DNA from: Bradyrhizobium quebecense
GTDB lineage: Bacteria > Pseudomonadota > Alphaproteobacteria > Rhizobiales > Xanthobacteraceae
Reading direction: 5' to 3'
Assembly: GCF_013373795.3 (NCBI RefSeq)
Contig: NZ_CP088022.1
Location: 1,302,001 to 1,366,000 of the forward strand
Length of the DNA: 64,000 nt
In this document: in pieces, positions 9,462 to 18,703 of the stretch
Position numbering within the stretch: position 1 is the stretch's first letter
Layout: each line of letters begins with the position of its first letter
Notes under the pieces: model-generated
Told to the model about the DNA's origin: nothing
Database searches by the model: none
The model's input: only the letters and a program-made list of their open reading frames with translations
Translations under genes and position numbers: made by a program

Positions 9462-10362
9462 GTTTGAATACCTCGGCAGTGCGGGGCTGACCCTGGAACG
9501 AGCGGTAGACCGACAGCAGATATTCGCCGTAGCTGCTCTTGGCGGTCTTCTGTGCCACCCTCGCGAAGGCCTCAAGCGAGATGTAACCCTGGCGCAGCGC
9601 GATCTCCTCGGGGCAGGCGATGCGCAGGCCCTGGCGCTGCTCGAGGATCTGGACGAAATGGCTGGCCTCGACCAGCGAGGAATGGGTGCCGGTGTCGAGC
9701 CAGGCGAAGCCGCGGCCGAGCACCTCGACATAGAGGTCGCCGCGCTCGAGATAGGCCTTGTTGACGTCAGTGATTTCGATCTCGCCGCGCGGCGACGGCT
9801 TGATGCCGGCGGCGATATCGACCACGTCATTGTCGTAGAAATAGAGACCGGTGACCGCGACGTTGGACTTCGGTCGCTTCGGCTTCTCCTCGATCGACAG
9901 CGCCCGTCCGGTGCCGTCCAGCTCGATCACGCCGTACTGTTCGGGCGCGTTGACGACATAGCCGAACACGGTGGCGCCCTTCTTGCGGACCGAGGCGGCC
10001 GATAGCATGCTCGGCAGACCATGGCCGTAGAAAATGTTATCCCCTAACACAAGGGCGACCGAGTCATCGCCGATGAACTCGCGTCCCACGATAAAGGCGT
10101 CGGCGAGGCCCCGCGGGGTCTCCTGGGTGGCATAGGCGAACCGGACACCCATCTCGCTGCCGTCGCCGAGCAGGCGCTGGAACAGCGGCTTGTCCTGCGG
10201 CGTGGAGATGATCAGGATATCGCGGATTCCGCCGAGCATCAGCGTCGACAGCGGATAATAGATCATCGGCTTGTCGAAGACGGGCAGCAGCTGCTTGGAG
10301 ACGACGGTCGTCACGGGGTAGAGACGCGAGCCGGTGCCACCGGCAAGGATAATGCCTTTCAT
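9451..10362 (-). CDS. rfbA: glucose-1-phosphate thymidylyltransferase
   Basis: 303 residues, standard length. First enzyme of the dTDP-rhamnose pathway, joining dTTP and glucose-1-phosphate. The nucleotide-binding loop [13 protein letters not shown] is at residues 6-18, followed by [17 protein letters not shown], and the sugar-site stretch [12 protein letters not shown]. The ATG at 10362 has GAGGG just 4-5 nt upstream. It starts the minus-strand pair rfbA-rfbB and faces rfbC across a 109-base divergent promoter region. Confidence 0.97.
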   Translation of the reverse strand: MKGIILAGGTGSRLYPVTTVVSKQLLPVFDKPMIYYPLSTLMLGGIRDILIISTPQDKPLFQRLLGDGSEMGVRFAYATQETPRGLADAFIVGREFIGDDSVALVLGDNIFYGHGLPSMLSAASVRKKGATVFGYVVNAPEQYGVIELDGTGRALSIEEKPKRPKSNVAVTGLYFYDNDVVDIAAGIKPSPRGEIEITDVNKAYLERGDLYVEVLGRGFAWLDTGTHSSLVEASHFVQILEQRQGLRIACPEEIALRQGYISLEAFARVAQKTAKSSYGEYLLSVYRSFQGQPRTAEVFKHAV

Positions 10363-10471
10363 GGTCCCTCACAGTTTGATTATCAAAACATAACATATAG
10401 CGTGCGCCGCACAAGTTTGTTATGAGGTGGAAATTAACATTTCGGGCGCGTCAAACTGGAACAAATGTTAA
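10363..10471. promoter_or_regulatory. divergent rfbA / rfbC promoter region
   Basis: 109 bases, A+T-rich, the only place from which rfbAB (minus) and rfbCD (plus) can be transcribed. It contains a perfect 11-bp palindrome TTGAT-T-ATCAA at 10376-10386, 14 nt before the rfbA start codon; the half-sites resemble FNR boxes but the 1-nt spacing does not fit, so any binding protein is unknown. Confidence 0.5.
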
Positions 10472-11026
10472 ATGAACGTCATCAAGACCGAGCTTCCTGA
10501 AGTTCTGATCGTCGAGCCGAAGCTGTTCGGCGACCAGCGCGGCTTCTTCCTCGAGACCTATCAGTCGCCCCGTTATGTCGAGCATGGCATCACGCGCCCC
10601 TTCGTGCAGGACAACATGTCCCGCTCGGCCTACGGCGTGCTGCGCGGGCTGCACCTGCAAAACCCGCTCACTCAGGGCAAGCTCGTCTCCGTGCTGCGCG
10701 GCAAGGTGCTGGACGTTGCCGTCGACGTGCGTGTCGGCAGCCCGAACTTCGGCAGGCATGTCGCGGTTGAACTGAGCGAGGACAACCGCCGTCAGCTATG
10801 GGTCCCGCGCGGCTTTGCCCACGGCTTCGTGGTGCTCTCGGAAACTGCCGACTTCTTCTACAAATGCGATGACTTCTACAGTCCCAAGGACGAGCTCTCG
10901 ATCCGGTGGAACGATCCGGCGATCGGGATCAAATGGGGCGTCGATAAGCCACAACTGTCGGCCAAGGATGCGGATGCGCCGCTCCTCGCCGACGCCAGCA
11001 ATCTCCCTACCTATGGACAAATCTGA
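10472..11026 (+). CDS. rfbC: dTDP-4-dehydrorhamnose 3,5-epimerase
   Basis: 184 residues, the usual length of this small cupin. It epimerises the 4-keto-6-deoxy sugar made by RfbB at C3 and C5. Seen are GDQRGFFLETYQ, the catalytic-site stretch VLRGLHLQNP with its histidine, KLVSVLRGKVLDVAVDVR and WVPRGFAHGF. Its stop shares bases with the rfbD start (TGATG at 11024), so rfbC-rfbD are translationally coupled. Confidence 0.96.
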   Translation: MNVIKTELPEVLIVEPKLFGDQRGFFLETYQSPRYVEHGITRPFVQDNMSRSAYGVLRGLHLQNPLTQGKLVSVLRGKVLDVAVDVRVGSPNFGRHVAVELSEDNRRQLWVPRGFAHGFVVLSETADFFYKCDDFYSPKDELSIRWNDPAIGIKWGVDKPQLSAKDADAPLLADASNLPTYGQI

Positions 11027-11937
11027 TGCGGATTCTCTTGACGGGAACGCGCGGCCAGGTCGGCAGTGCGCTCAAGCCTCTGCTGGAAGGCTACGGCACC
11101 ATCATCGCGCCGCCGACCGCGGAGTTCGATCTGTCGAAGCCGGAGATGTTGACGGGCGAGCTTGAGAGACTGAAGCCCGATCTCATCATCAATCCGGCCG
11201 CCTATACGGCCGTCGACCGCGCCGAGGACGAGCGCGAGCTGGCGTTCCTGGTCAACGCCAGGGGACCCGAAGCGCTGGCAAAATGGGCGGCAGCGAACCG
11301 CGTGCCGCTGGTGCATTTCTCCACGGACTACGTTTTCAACGGTTCAGGCGACCGGTCGTGGCGCGAGGACAGCCCGACCGAACCGTTGTCGGCCTACGGC
11401 GCGAGCAAGCTTGCCGGCGATCTCGCGATCCAGGCGGCCGGCGGGGCGCATCTGATCGCGCGCACCTCCTGGGTCTATGCCGCAAAGGGCACGAATTTCC
11501 TGCGCACCATCGCGCGGCTTGCCGGCGAGCGTAAGGAATTGCGGATCGTGGCCGATCAAATCGGCGCGCCGACGACGGCACAAGCGATTGCGAGCGCGGT
11601 CGCCGGCATCGTCCTGCCGAACATCACCACGCTGCACGATCAGCTCGCGCGCAGGGGCGGTGTCGTCAATCTCGTTTGCGCCGGCGAAACCAGCTGGCAC
11701 GGCTTTGCAACCGCCATTGTCGGCGGGCTGAGGTCTCGTGGCGTCACGCTCGCGGTCGACAACATCGTTCCGATTGCGACGGCCGATTTCCCGACCAAGG
11801 CGGTGCGTCCGGGCAATTCGCGGCTGGATCTGACGCGGCTCAAGACGCAGTTCGGGGTCGCGATGCCGACGTGGCAGGAAGCGCTCGCACGCGAGCTGGA
11901 CTCGTATGTCCAGCTCGGCGCGCCCGCCCACGCCTAA
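11026..11937 (+). CDS. rfbD: dTDP-4-dehydrorhamnose reductase
   Basis: 303 residues. Last step of dTDP-L-rhamnose synthesis, an NAD(P)H-dependent reduction. The N-terminal LLTGTRGQVGSALKPLL is the TGxxGQ nucleotide motif typical of RmlD; NPAAYTAVDRAED, FSTDYVFNG and the catalytic YGASKLAGD follow in the expected order. It starts inside the rfbC stop and ends one base before a dispersed repeat. With rfbA, B and C the pathway is complete within 3.5 kb. Confidence 0.96.
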   Translation: MRILLTGTRGQVGSALKPLLEGYGTIIAPPTAEFDLSKPEMLTGELERLKPDLIINPAAYTAVDRAEDERELAFLVNARGPEALAKWAAANRVPLVHFSTDYVFNGSGDRSWREDSPTEPLSAYGASKLAGDLAIQAAGGAHLIARTSWVYAAKGTNFLRTIARLAGERKELRIVADQIGAPTTAQAIASAVAGIVLPNITTLHDQLARRGGVVNLVCAGETSWHGFATAIVGGLRSRGVTLAVDNIVPIATADFPTKAVRPGNSRLDLTRLKTQFGVAMPTWQEALARELDSYVQLGAPAHA

Positions 11938-12175
11938 AGCGGGATGAGTTTTGGTTGAATCGGCTTGGCGCGGTCTCACCTCTCCCCGTTGGGGAGAGGT
12001 CGGATTGCTCTCGGCGATGCGAAGCATTGTCCGGTGAATCCGGGTGAGGGCTCTTGCTCTCTCGGTAGACCGTAACCCCTCACCCGATTTGCTGCGCAAA
12101 TCGACCTCTCCCAAGGGAGAGGTGAACTTTCGACGCCGTTCCAGCTCAACTTAATCTCATTATGCTCTGGAGCTC
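11938..12175. repeat. dispersed intergenic repeat, copy 2 (with extra internal segment)
   Basis: Same element as 4731-4880: the two ends (AGCGGGATGAGTTTTGGTTG and the block from about 12064 to 12172) match it closely. Between them lie about 90 extra bases (about 11975-12063) that include another inverted repeat, CCTCTCCCC with GGGGAGAGG. The element starts right at the rfbD stop codon. Confidence 0.75.
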
Positions 12176-12247
12176 AGAATGTGATGCGGCGTCCCCGCGC
12201 CAAGCACGCGGCGTTTGCGCTGGGCCGATGCTGAGACAACAAGCAAA

Positions 12248-12281
12248 AAGCGCGATGGGGATTCAACCTCATCGCGCTTTG
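12248..12281 (-). terminator. rho-independent terminator of ugd
   Basis: An 11-bp perfect stem, AAAGCGCGATG (12248-12258) with CATCGCGCTTT (12271-12281). On the minus strand it is followed by a run of T (complement of the A-run at 12246-12250). It lies 27 bases beyond the ugd stop. Confidence 0.8.
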
Positions 12282-12307
12282 GTATTAGACGGCGCCGGCA
12301 CGGCCGC

Positions 12308-13615
12308 TTAGCGCGGCCGGCCGATGCTGTCGTAGGTGAAGCCGTGCGCGGCCATCTCGTCCGGTCGGTAGATGTTGCGCAGGTCGACGACGACCGGATG
12401 CTTCATTTCCTGCTTGATGCGCTTCAGATCGAGCGCGCGGAACTGGCGCCACTCGGTCACGATCACCAGCGCATCCGCTTGGCGGGCGCATTCATAGGCG
12501 TCCTTGCAGTATTCGATCTCGGGCAATTCCTTGCGCGCCTGCTCCATGCCGACCGGATCGTAGGCGCGAACCTTGGCACCGAAGTCGATCAGGCCGTTGA
12601 TCAGCGGGATCGACGGTGCCTCGCGCATGTCGTCGGTGTCGGGCTTGAAGGTCAGGCCGAGCACGCCGATCGTCTTGCCGCGCAGCTCTCCGCCGAGCAC
12701 GTTGGAGACCTTGCGCGCCATCGCGCGCTTGCGGTTGTCGTTCGCGGTCAGCGTGGCTTCGACGATCTTCAGCTGGACGTCGTGATCGAGCGCCGTTTTG
12801 AACAAGGCGCGGGTATCCTTCGGGAAACATGAGCCGCCATAGCCTGCGCCGGCATGCAGGAACTTGGTTCCGATCCGGTTGTCGAGCCCGATGCCGCGCG
12901 CGACTTCCTGTACGTTCGCCCCGACCTTTTCGGAGAGATCGGCGATCTCGTTGATGAACGTGATCTTGGTGGCGAGGAAGGCATTTGCGGCGTATTTGAT
13001 CAATTCCGCCGTGCGTCGTGCGGTATAGAGGATCGGCGCCTGGTTCAGGTAGAGCGGGCGATAGACTTCGCCCATCACCCTCTTGGCGCGCTCGTCCTCG
13101 ATGCCGACGACGATCCGGTCGGGATGGCGAAAATCCTGGATCGCGGCGCCTTCGCGCAGGAATTCGGGGTTCGAAGCAACCGCGAAATCCGCGTCGGGAC
13201 GGGTCTCACGGATCAGGCGTTCCACCTCGTCGCCGGTGCCCACGGGCACGGTCGACTTTGTCACCACCACGGTGAACTTCTTCAGTGCTGCGCCGATCTC
13301 CTTGGCGGCAGCGTAGACGTAGCTCAGGTCCGCGTGGCCATCGCCGCGCCGCGACGGTGTTCCCACCGCGATGAAGACGGCATCGGCGTCGCCGACGGCT
13401 CCGGCGAGCTCCGTCGTGAAGGTCAGCCGTCCGGCGGCGGCATTGGTCTCGACGAGCTTGTCGAGGTCGGTTTCATAAATCGGGATCTTGCCGCGCTTCA
13501 GGGCTTCGATCTTGCCGGCGTCCTTGTCGACACACACGACCTGATGGCCGAAATCGGCAAAACACGCTCCGGACACGAGACCTACATATCCCGTTCCAAC
13601 CATTGCAATCTTCAT
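12308..13615 (-). CDS. ugd: UDP-glucose 6-dehydrogenase
   Basis: 435 residues, family length. Two successive NAD-dependent oxidations convert UDP-glucose to UDP-glucuronate, a precursor for acidic exopolysaccharide. The N-terminal MVGTGYVGLVSGACFADFG is the Rossmann motif; the catalytic cysteine is in GGSCFPKDTRAL near residue 262; the C-terminal domain shows GVLGLTFKPDTDDMREAPS. The start is ATG 13615, with nothing better upstream. It is divergent from the large glycosyltransferase at 13843 and has a clear terminator. Confidence 0.97.
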   Translation of the reverse strand: MKIAMVGTGYVGLVSGACFADFGHQVVCVDKDAGKIEALKRGKIPIYETDLDKLVETNAAAGRLTFTTELAGAVGDADAVFIAVGTPSRRGDGHADLSYVYAAAKEIGAALKKFTVVVTKSTVPVGTGDEVERLIRETRPDADFAVASNPEFLREGAAIQDFRHPDRIVVGIEDERAKRVMGEVYRPLYLNQAPILYTARRTAELIKYAANAFLATKITFINEIADLSEKVGANVQEVARGIGLDNRIGTKFLHAGAGYGGSCFPKDTRALFKTALDHDVQLKIVEATLTANDNRKRAMARKVSNVLGGELRGKTIGVLGLTFKPDTDDMREAPSIPLINGLIDFGAKVRAYDPVGMEQARKELPEIEYCKDAYECARQADALVIVTEWRQFRALDLKRIKQEMKHPVVVDLRNIYRPDEMAAHGFTYDSIGRPR

Positions 13616-13842
13616 GAATCCGCTCGTCGATCAGTGTGGAGAGGAGGAGTTAGCACTAGCACAATTGGCGCCGATAACGCCAAGTTTTATAACGTATCGT
13701 TTGTGTTGGAGCTCGGCGGCTTTTTGTGCAAACGGTGATCGCCTCAGTGCAGGTGAGTGCCCGCTAATCACCTTGGGCGCGCCATGGACACATTCTCAAC
13801 TTGAAATCGACCGACAATCGAGCCGCCGTTTGAGGGGTGGAC
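13616..13842. promoter_or_regulatory. divergent promoter region ugd / glycosyltransferase
   Basis: 227 bases between divergent starts, with an A+T-rich centre (about 13660-13710). GAGGGG at 13833-13837 is the ribosome site of the plus-strand gene. No specific operator recognised. Confidence 0.4.
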
Positions 13843-16182
13843 ATGAGCACGAAGACGATAGGCAAGCAGAGGCCCTCAGGAGCTGAATACGCGTCGCTGC
13901 AAACGCAATTCTCCAGATACGATCGCACGACGTTTTCTGGATTTGTTTATGACCGCGCCGATCCTACCCGACGCTACGCCGTCGAACTGCTGGTCGACGG
14001 CGAGCCATACATGTCATCATTGTGTGACGAGTTTGTAACAGAGCTTGCCGATGCCGGAATCGGTGACGGTCGATTTGGCTTTACGTTCAACGTGCAGGAT
14101 GAGGTCAGCTCGAACGCTGCGATCATCGAGGCAAGACTGGCAAATATCGGAAGTCCCGTCGGTACTCCGATTCGCTGCGGCGCCGCTGTACCGGAAGTGC
14201 AGTGGCACCGAATCGGCGATATCAAATGGGCCGGAGGCTTGCGCTTCGAGGGCTGGCTCTCGCAGGACGTCGACGAAGACATCGAGATCCTGATCGCGCA
14301 ACGGCCGGTGATGACTGTGAAGCCGACCGGGTGGACCAACGTTGCGCGGGGCAGCGAGTTCGGCGTCGGCCGCCGGATCGACTTTCATCTGCCCGAGCAT
14401 TTTGCCGACGGTCGCGTGCGCGGGCTGTCGGCGCGGACAGTTTCGGGACGGAGCCTGATTTCGGAGCCGGTCGCATTCGTCGCTTTCGAGCGCGGCCTGG
14501 AGCAAACCATCGCGGAGCTCGGACGCTGGGATAGCGAGCGGCTGCGCGGACAATTGTTCGATCAGCTCTTGCCCGCTTCGGTGCCGTTTCACACCTATCG
14601 CAGCTGGAAAGAGCGCTTCTCGCCGACAGCACCGTCTGACGTTCCATCCGAGGCCGCGGTCGTCCTGATCGGGGATGCCAGGGTGGACGAAAGCATCGAG
14701 AGCCTCGAAGCCCAGCGGCACCCGGCCTGGTCGGCGGTGAGCCTGCCGGCGCGGGGGGTCGGTCAGTTCGATTCCAGCGCTGCGCGCGAGTTCGTCGACG
14801 GCGATGCCGCCAACAGTGCGTTCTTCGTCTTCTGTCTGGCCGGGACGATCCTGGCGGAAGATGCCTTGCAGCGCTTCGCCGATGTGTTCGCGTCCGAGCC
14901 CGGTTGCGATCTCGTCTATGGCGACGTCGAGATCGCGGCCGGCGCCGGTGCGGTCTGGCCGCTGGCGTTTTCGGCATTCGATCGCGAACGTGCGCTCGAG
15001 CAGGGCTATGGATCGTATTGCTTTGCGGTGCGCCGGGAACGTGCCGTGGAAGCGCTGCGATCGGCGACGTCGCTCTACGACATCTTCATTGGCTGCGTGG
15101 ATGCTGAGCGAACCTATCATCTGCCGGGATCTGTTGCGGCGTTGCCGCGAATTGATGCGTCCGTCGCAACCGCCGAACTTGTCGCTGCAAGCAAGGCGTA
15201 TTTTGCCAGGACCGGCGTCGAGGCGAATGTCGAGCCGCGGAAAGCGGGGCTTCTTCCAGCTGTGCGGGTCAAGCGGGCGGTCGATTGGAACGAGCGCACC
15301 ACCATCATCATCCCGACCAGAAACCGCGCCGAACTCCTCAAGCGCTGTATCGAGACGGTCCTGCCGGCCGCACATGAGACCAACGCCCGGATTCTCGTCG
15401 TCGACAACAGCTCGAGCGAGCCGGAAGCGCTGGACTATCTCGAGGGTCTTTCAGCCGACGAAATCGACGTCATTTCGGTCGAGGGGCCGTTCAACTTCGC
15501 GTCCATCAATAACGCCGCCGTCGATTGCGTCGACACGGAGAACATCTGCTTCCTCAACAACGACGTCCAGGCGCTCGACGACGGCTGGCTGGCGGAGATG
15601 CTGTGGCGGCTCTCTGCTCCCGATGTCGGAGCCGTCGGCGCAAAGCTGCTCTGGCCGAGCAGCGTCGTGCAGCACGGCGGGGTGGTGCTGGGCGCCAATT
15701 TTTCCGCCGCGCACGCCTTCAACGACCGGATGGATGGTGATCCCGGCTACGGCGATCTGCTCCAGGTGGCGCACGAATGTTCGGCGGTGACGGCCGCGTG
15801 CCTCTTGATGCGCAAGCGCGATTTCGTGGCTGTCGGCGGCATGGATGAGGTCCGCTTTCCGATCAGTTTCAACGATATCGATCTGTGCCTGAAGCTGCGC
15901 CAGCTCGGAAAGCGGATCGTATTCACGCCGGACGCGAAACTCGTTCACCTGGAGTCGGCAAGCCGGGGCCGTGATTCCGCGCCGGACCGCAAAGCGCGCT
16001 TCGGGCGCGAGCTGGCGATGCTGCGCGCGAAGTGGGGCGAGGTGCTGCTCGATGATCCCTATTACAGCCCGCTGCTCGGGCTGGACTCGACGCCGTTCTC
16101 CTCGCTTGCATGGCCGCCGCGGTCATGGAAGCCGCGCGCCAACCTCCCGCCTGTGCCGACTGCTCCTCCGATCGGGATGTAA
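13843..16182 (+). CDS. large glycosyltransferase with C-terminal GT2 domain
   Basis: 779 residues from the ATG at 13843, 5 nt after GAGGGG. The N-terminal 240 residues are beta-rich and unrecognised; a middle part (about 255-470) looks like a degenerate GT-A fold. The clear GT2 domain begins near residue 485: TTIIIPTRNRAELLKRCIET, ILVVDNSSSEPE, CFLNNDVQALDDGW (metal site), then FNDIDLCLKLRQLGKR with the EDxD-like acceptor region. This matches rhamnan or O-antigen-type transferases that work on the cytoplasmic side. Its 3' end overlaps the convergent gene at 16123 by 60 bases. Confidence 0.85.
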   Translation: MSTKTIGKQRPSGAEYASLQTQFSRYDRTTFSGFVYDRADPTRRYAVELLVDGEPYMSSLCDEFVTELADAGIGDGRFGFTFNVQDEVSSNAAIIEARLANIGSPVGTPIRCGAAVPEVQWHRIGDIKWAGGLRFEGWLSQDVDEDIEILIAQRPVMTVKPTGWTNVARGSEFGVGRRIDFHLPEHFADGRVRGLSARTVSGRSLISEPVAFVAFERGLEQTIAELGRWDSERLRGQLFDQLLPASVPFHTYRSWKERFSPTAPSDVPSEAAVVLIGDARVDESIESLEAQRHPAWSAVSLPARGVGQFDSSAAREFVDGDAANSAFFVFCLAGTILAEDALQRFADVFASEPGCDLVYGDVEIAAGAGAVWPLAFSAFDRERALEQGYGSYCFAVRRERAVEALRSATSLYDIFIGCVDAERTYHLPGSVAALPRIDASVATAELVAASKAYFARTGVEANVEPRKAGLLPAVRVKRAVDWNERTTIIIPTRNRAELLKRCIETVLPAAHETNARILVVDNSSSEPEALDYLEGLSADEIDVISVEGPFNFASINNAAVDCVDTENICFLNNDVQALDDGWLAEMLWRLSAPDVGAVGAKLLWPSSVVQHGGVVLGANFSAAHAFNDRMDGDPGYGDLLQVAHECSAVTAACLLMRKRDFVAVGGMDEVRFPISFNDIDLCLKLRQLGKRIVFTPDAKLVHLESASRGRDSAPDRKARFGRELAMLRAKWGEVLLDDPYYSPLLGLDSTPFSSLAWPPRSWKPRANLPPVPTAPPIGM

Positions 16183-18678
16183 CTGCACATCTTCGACCAC
16201 CCAGTCGAGGACGGCGGCAATCGTTTCATCGGCGTCAAAGCCGGACTGCAGCTTCAGGTCGGTCTTTCGGCTACGTCCCGGCGGTGTCGGAAGCCATTCC
16301 GTCGCGGCGGCCGGCAATCCGGTCGCCAGCAGAGCGTCGACCAGCGGATGCCCGAATGCCGGTTCGCCGATGTCGAGAACCAGTTTCGTGATGCCGTGAC
16401 CTTCGATGAGTGTCGCGACGTCGTCGACGGCGATTTCGCCGGTGACCATGACATTCGTCCGCTGCATCAGCTTGAGGTCGTCGAGGGTGGTGCCGAGCAC
16501 GATGATCTCGGCGTCTGCATGGGCATTGGCGATTTGATCGCTGAGCGTTCTGATGAAGCGAAGTTCCGCCGCGCTGCCGCGCAGGGCAAGCAGGGCGAGA
16601 CGCGCCGGGCCGCTCGCGGCAGGACGCCGCGCCGGCCGCACCGGCGGGTCGCTCGGCCTGACAACTTGCAGGCCGAGAACCGAGACCGAAAAGGCTGCTC
16701 CCTCTTCGCCGATCGTGATCACGCCTCGGGCCCGTTCGACAAGACCGGTCCAGTCCGGATGAAGGCCGGATCCAATCGCGGCGCGCTCGGCAAGTCTGGT
16801 GTCGGTGATCAGCAGCTCGTAGGCGAAATGTTGCGTGAGCTGCACGAGACATGCCCTGGGGATGCGGTCCGGTTCCGAAATCTCGAGCGAGCGGATTCGG
16901 AGATCGGCGAGAAGCTGCAGAAGGGCCTCGCGGCCCTTAGCTGTCGCAACGTCGAGTGCGATCGACTGCGGGGCTCCGCCGTCCGGAGCGAAGATCGCAG
17001 CCAGCTGGCGTTGTCCCTCGGCGCGGAAGTGAACGATCAGCCCGCGCTTGTCTTCCGTCGCGAGCTGCCTGCACCGCCTGGTGGCAATCTCGCGGCCAAC
17101 GGCGGAGCCGCAGAGAATGACGTGGGGGCTGGTGGCGCACTGTTCGTTGGAGAGCAGCTTGAGCTCAAGCGCCATGCGGCAATCGCGCAACGGATCGGCA
17201 AGCAGGAACGCCGCGCACTCCGTCGCATATCGCCGGTAACGGTGTTCTAGCACGCGAAGATTGCGCAGCACCAGCGAACGCTTCTCGCCAAGAAACGAGC
17301 GCGAACCTTCGTGTCCGACAAAGACCGAAGGGATGCACACATTGCGGAAGCCGGCCTCCGCGGCGCGTAGGCAGAAGTCGACGTCTTCAAGATAGCCGCG
17401 ATAGAAGTCGTCGGAGAGCTCATGCACGGCGTCGAGGCATTCGCGGGTGATGTAGAGGCAGAACCCGATGCCGTTGGGAATGTCGATGGCGATCCCGGAA
17501 TTTGCCGTGCCGGCAAGCTCGTCCAGCAATTCCAGCTCGTCGGGCGAGGGCAGGGGGTTCGACCGGTTCGGAATTGGAAAGCTGGTATATTCGCCGTTGT
17601 TCGAGAGCGGGGTCGCCGTGCCCACGCCGGGCGTCGATTGCACGGCATTTTGCAAGCGTTGCAGCGCGTATTTCGGCACCGTCGTATCCGAGTTCAGCAG
17701 CACGACATCGCCGGTATCGGTCTCGGCAAGCGCCCGGTTGACCGCGCCGACAAAGCCGAGATTGTGCGCGTTGGTCAGGAGCCGGATGCGCTGCTCGGAA
17801 GCCAGTTCGCCGAGCAGGCGCTTGATATCGGGCTCGGGCGACGCGTCATCGACGGCAACGATGGTCGCGCCCGGCGTGCAGGCCACGGCCGTCAATGCGC
17901 TCTCGATGCAGGCGCGCGTCGCGGCCAAATCCCGGTACACCGGAATGATGATGGTGAGCGGCAGAGTTTCAGCGCTCCCGGCGCGAGGCGGCCGTTGCGG
18001 TGGGGCGCGGCGATCCGGCGCGCGGTTGGCCGGGAGCTGAACGCTCGCGATGACGCGGGCCGCCTGTGCGATCTCGAGGCGCTGCGAGGCCGCGGACGCC
18101 GGCCGCATCAGACGGAAGCTCGCAGCACGTCGTCCATCGAGTGCAAACCTGTGACGAGGATCGGCGGGAAGCTGGACGGTGCTGGATTGATCCGCTTGCG
18201 CCAGTGAAAGGTGCGGGTCATCAGTTCCTCGCCACGTCACCCATCCCTTCACTTCCTCATCCAGGAAATCGATACGGGCGCAGCTGTCCTGACCGCTCTG
18301 CTCGAGCAGCAGGAGAGCGCTCCTGACTGAATCCGGATCGTCATCGCGCCGCGTGACGCTTCGTGCGGCTTCGATCTGCGCAAGGCCGCCGCCCCAAGCC
18401 ATCATTCGCCGCGCGGCGGCAAGGTCGTCCGGTTCGAGCTCGAGCGCTTTGGCTACGCTGGCGACAGCCGCATCCTTGAGATCGAGGCGAAACAGCGCTT
18501 CCGCGCGGAGCAAATGGGCGCGTGCGCCCGGATGCGGCAAGATCCGGCAGCGGCGGTCGGCCAGCGCGAATGCGCGACGGAAATCACGTGCCTCGAGCGC
18601 TCCAACGGCGGCTCGCTCGAGATCGACGTGGTGGAGCGTTCTGGACGTAAAGGCGATCCTGCGCGCGTCGGCGGTCAA
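16123..18678 (-). CDS. large GT2 glycosyltransferase with TPR-like N-terminus
   Basis: About 851 residues if it starts at TTG 18678 (AAGGG about 7 nt upstream, 25 bases after the previous stop); a longer open frame runs back to 18912 but overlaps that gene and reads like noncoding. The first 90 residues form TPR-like helices (ARDFRRAFALADR, LRAEALFRLDLKDAAVAS). The GT2 domain begins near residue 240: LPLTIIIPVYRDLAATRACI, VAVDDASPEP, VVLLNSDTTVPK, then YLEDVDFCLRAAEAGFRN. The last 300 residues resemble a second, glycogen-phosphorylase/GT4-like Rossmann region without a clear signature. It is operonic with the gene at 18704. Confidence 0.82.
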   Translation of the reverse strand: MTADARRIAFTSRTLHHVDLERAAVGALEARDFRRAFALADRRCRILPHPGARAHLLRAEALFRLDLKDAAVASVAKALELEPDDLAAARRMMAWGGGLAQIEAARSVTRRDDDPDSVRSALLLLEQSGQDSCARIDFLDEEVKGWVTWRGTDDPHLSLAQADQSSTVQLPADPRHRFALDGRRAASFRLMRPASAASQRLEIAQAARVIASVQLPANRAPDRRAPPQRPPRAGSAETLPLTIIIPVYRDLAATRACIESALTAVACTPGATIVAVDDASPEPDIKRLLGELASEQRIRLLTNAHNLGFVGAVNRALAETDTGDVVLLNSDTTVPKYALQRLQNAVQSTPGVGTATPLSNNGEYTSFPIPNRSNPLPSPDELELLDELAGTANSGIAIDIPNGIGFCLYITRECLDAVHELSDDFYRGYLEDVDFCLRAAEAGFRNVCIPSVFVGHEGSRSFLGEKRSLVLRNLRVLEHRYRRYATECAAFLLADPLRDCRMALELKLLSNEQCATSPHVILCGSAVGREIATRRCRQLATEDKRGLIVHFRAEGQRQLAAIFAPDGGAPQSIALDVATAKGREALLQLLADLRIRSLEISEPDRIPRACLVQLTQHFAYELLITDTRLAERAAIGSGLHPDWTGLVERARGVITIGEEGAAFSVSVLGLQVVRPSDPPVRPARRPAASGPARLALLALRGSAAELRFIRTLSDQIANAHADAEIIVLGTTLDDLKLMQRTNVMVTGEIAVDDVATLIEGHGITKLVLDIGEPAFGHPLVDALLATGLPAAATEWLPTPPGRSRKTDLKLQSGFDADETIAAVLDWVVEDVQLHPDRRSSRHRREVGARLP

Positions 18679-18703
18679 ATGTCGCCCTTGTCTGCCCGCA
18701 TGG

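Noticed and set aside
10376..10386. TTGAT-T-ATCAA upstream of rfbA as an FNR/FixK box
   Set aside because: Half-sites fit but the spacer is 1 nt instead of 4, so the dimer geometry is wrong; noted only as a palindrome.
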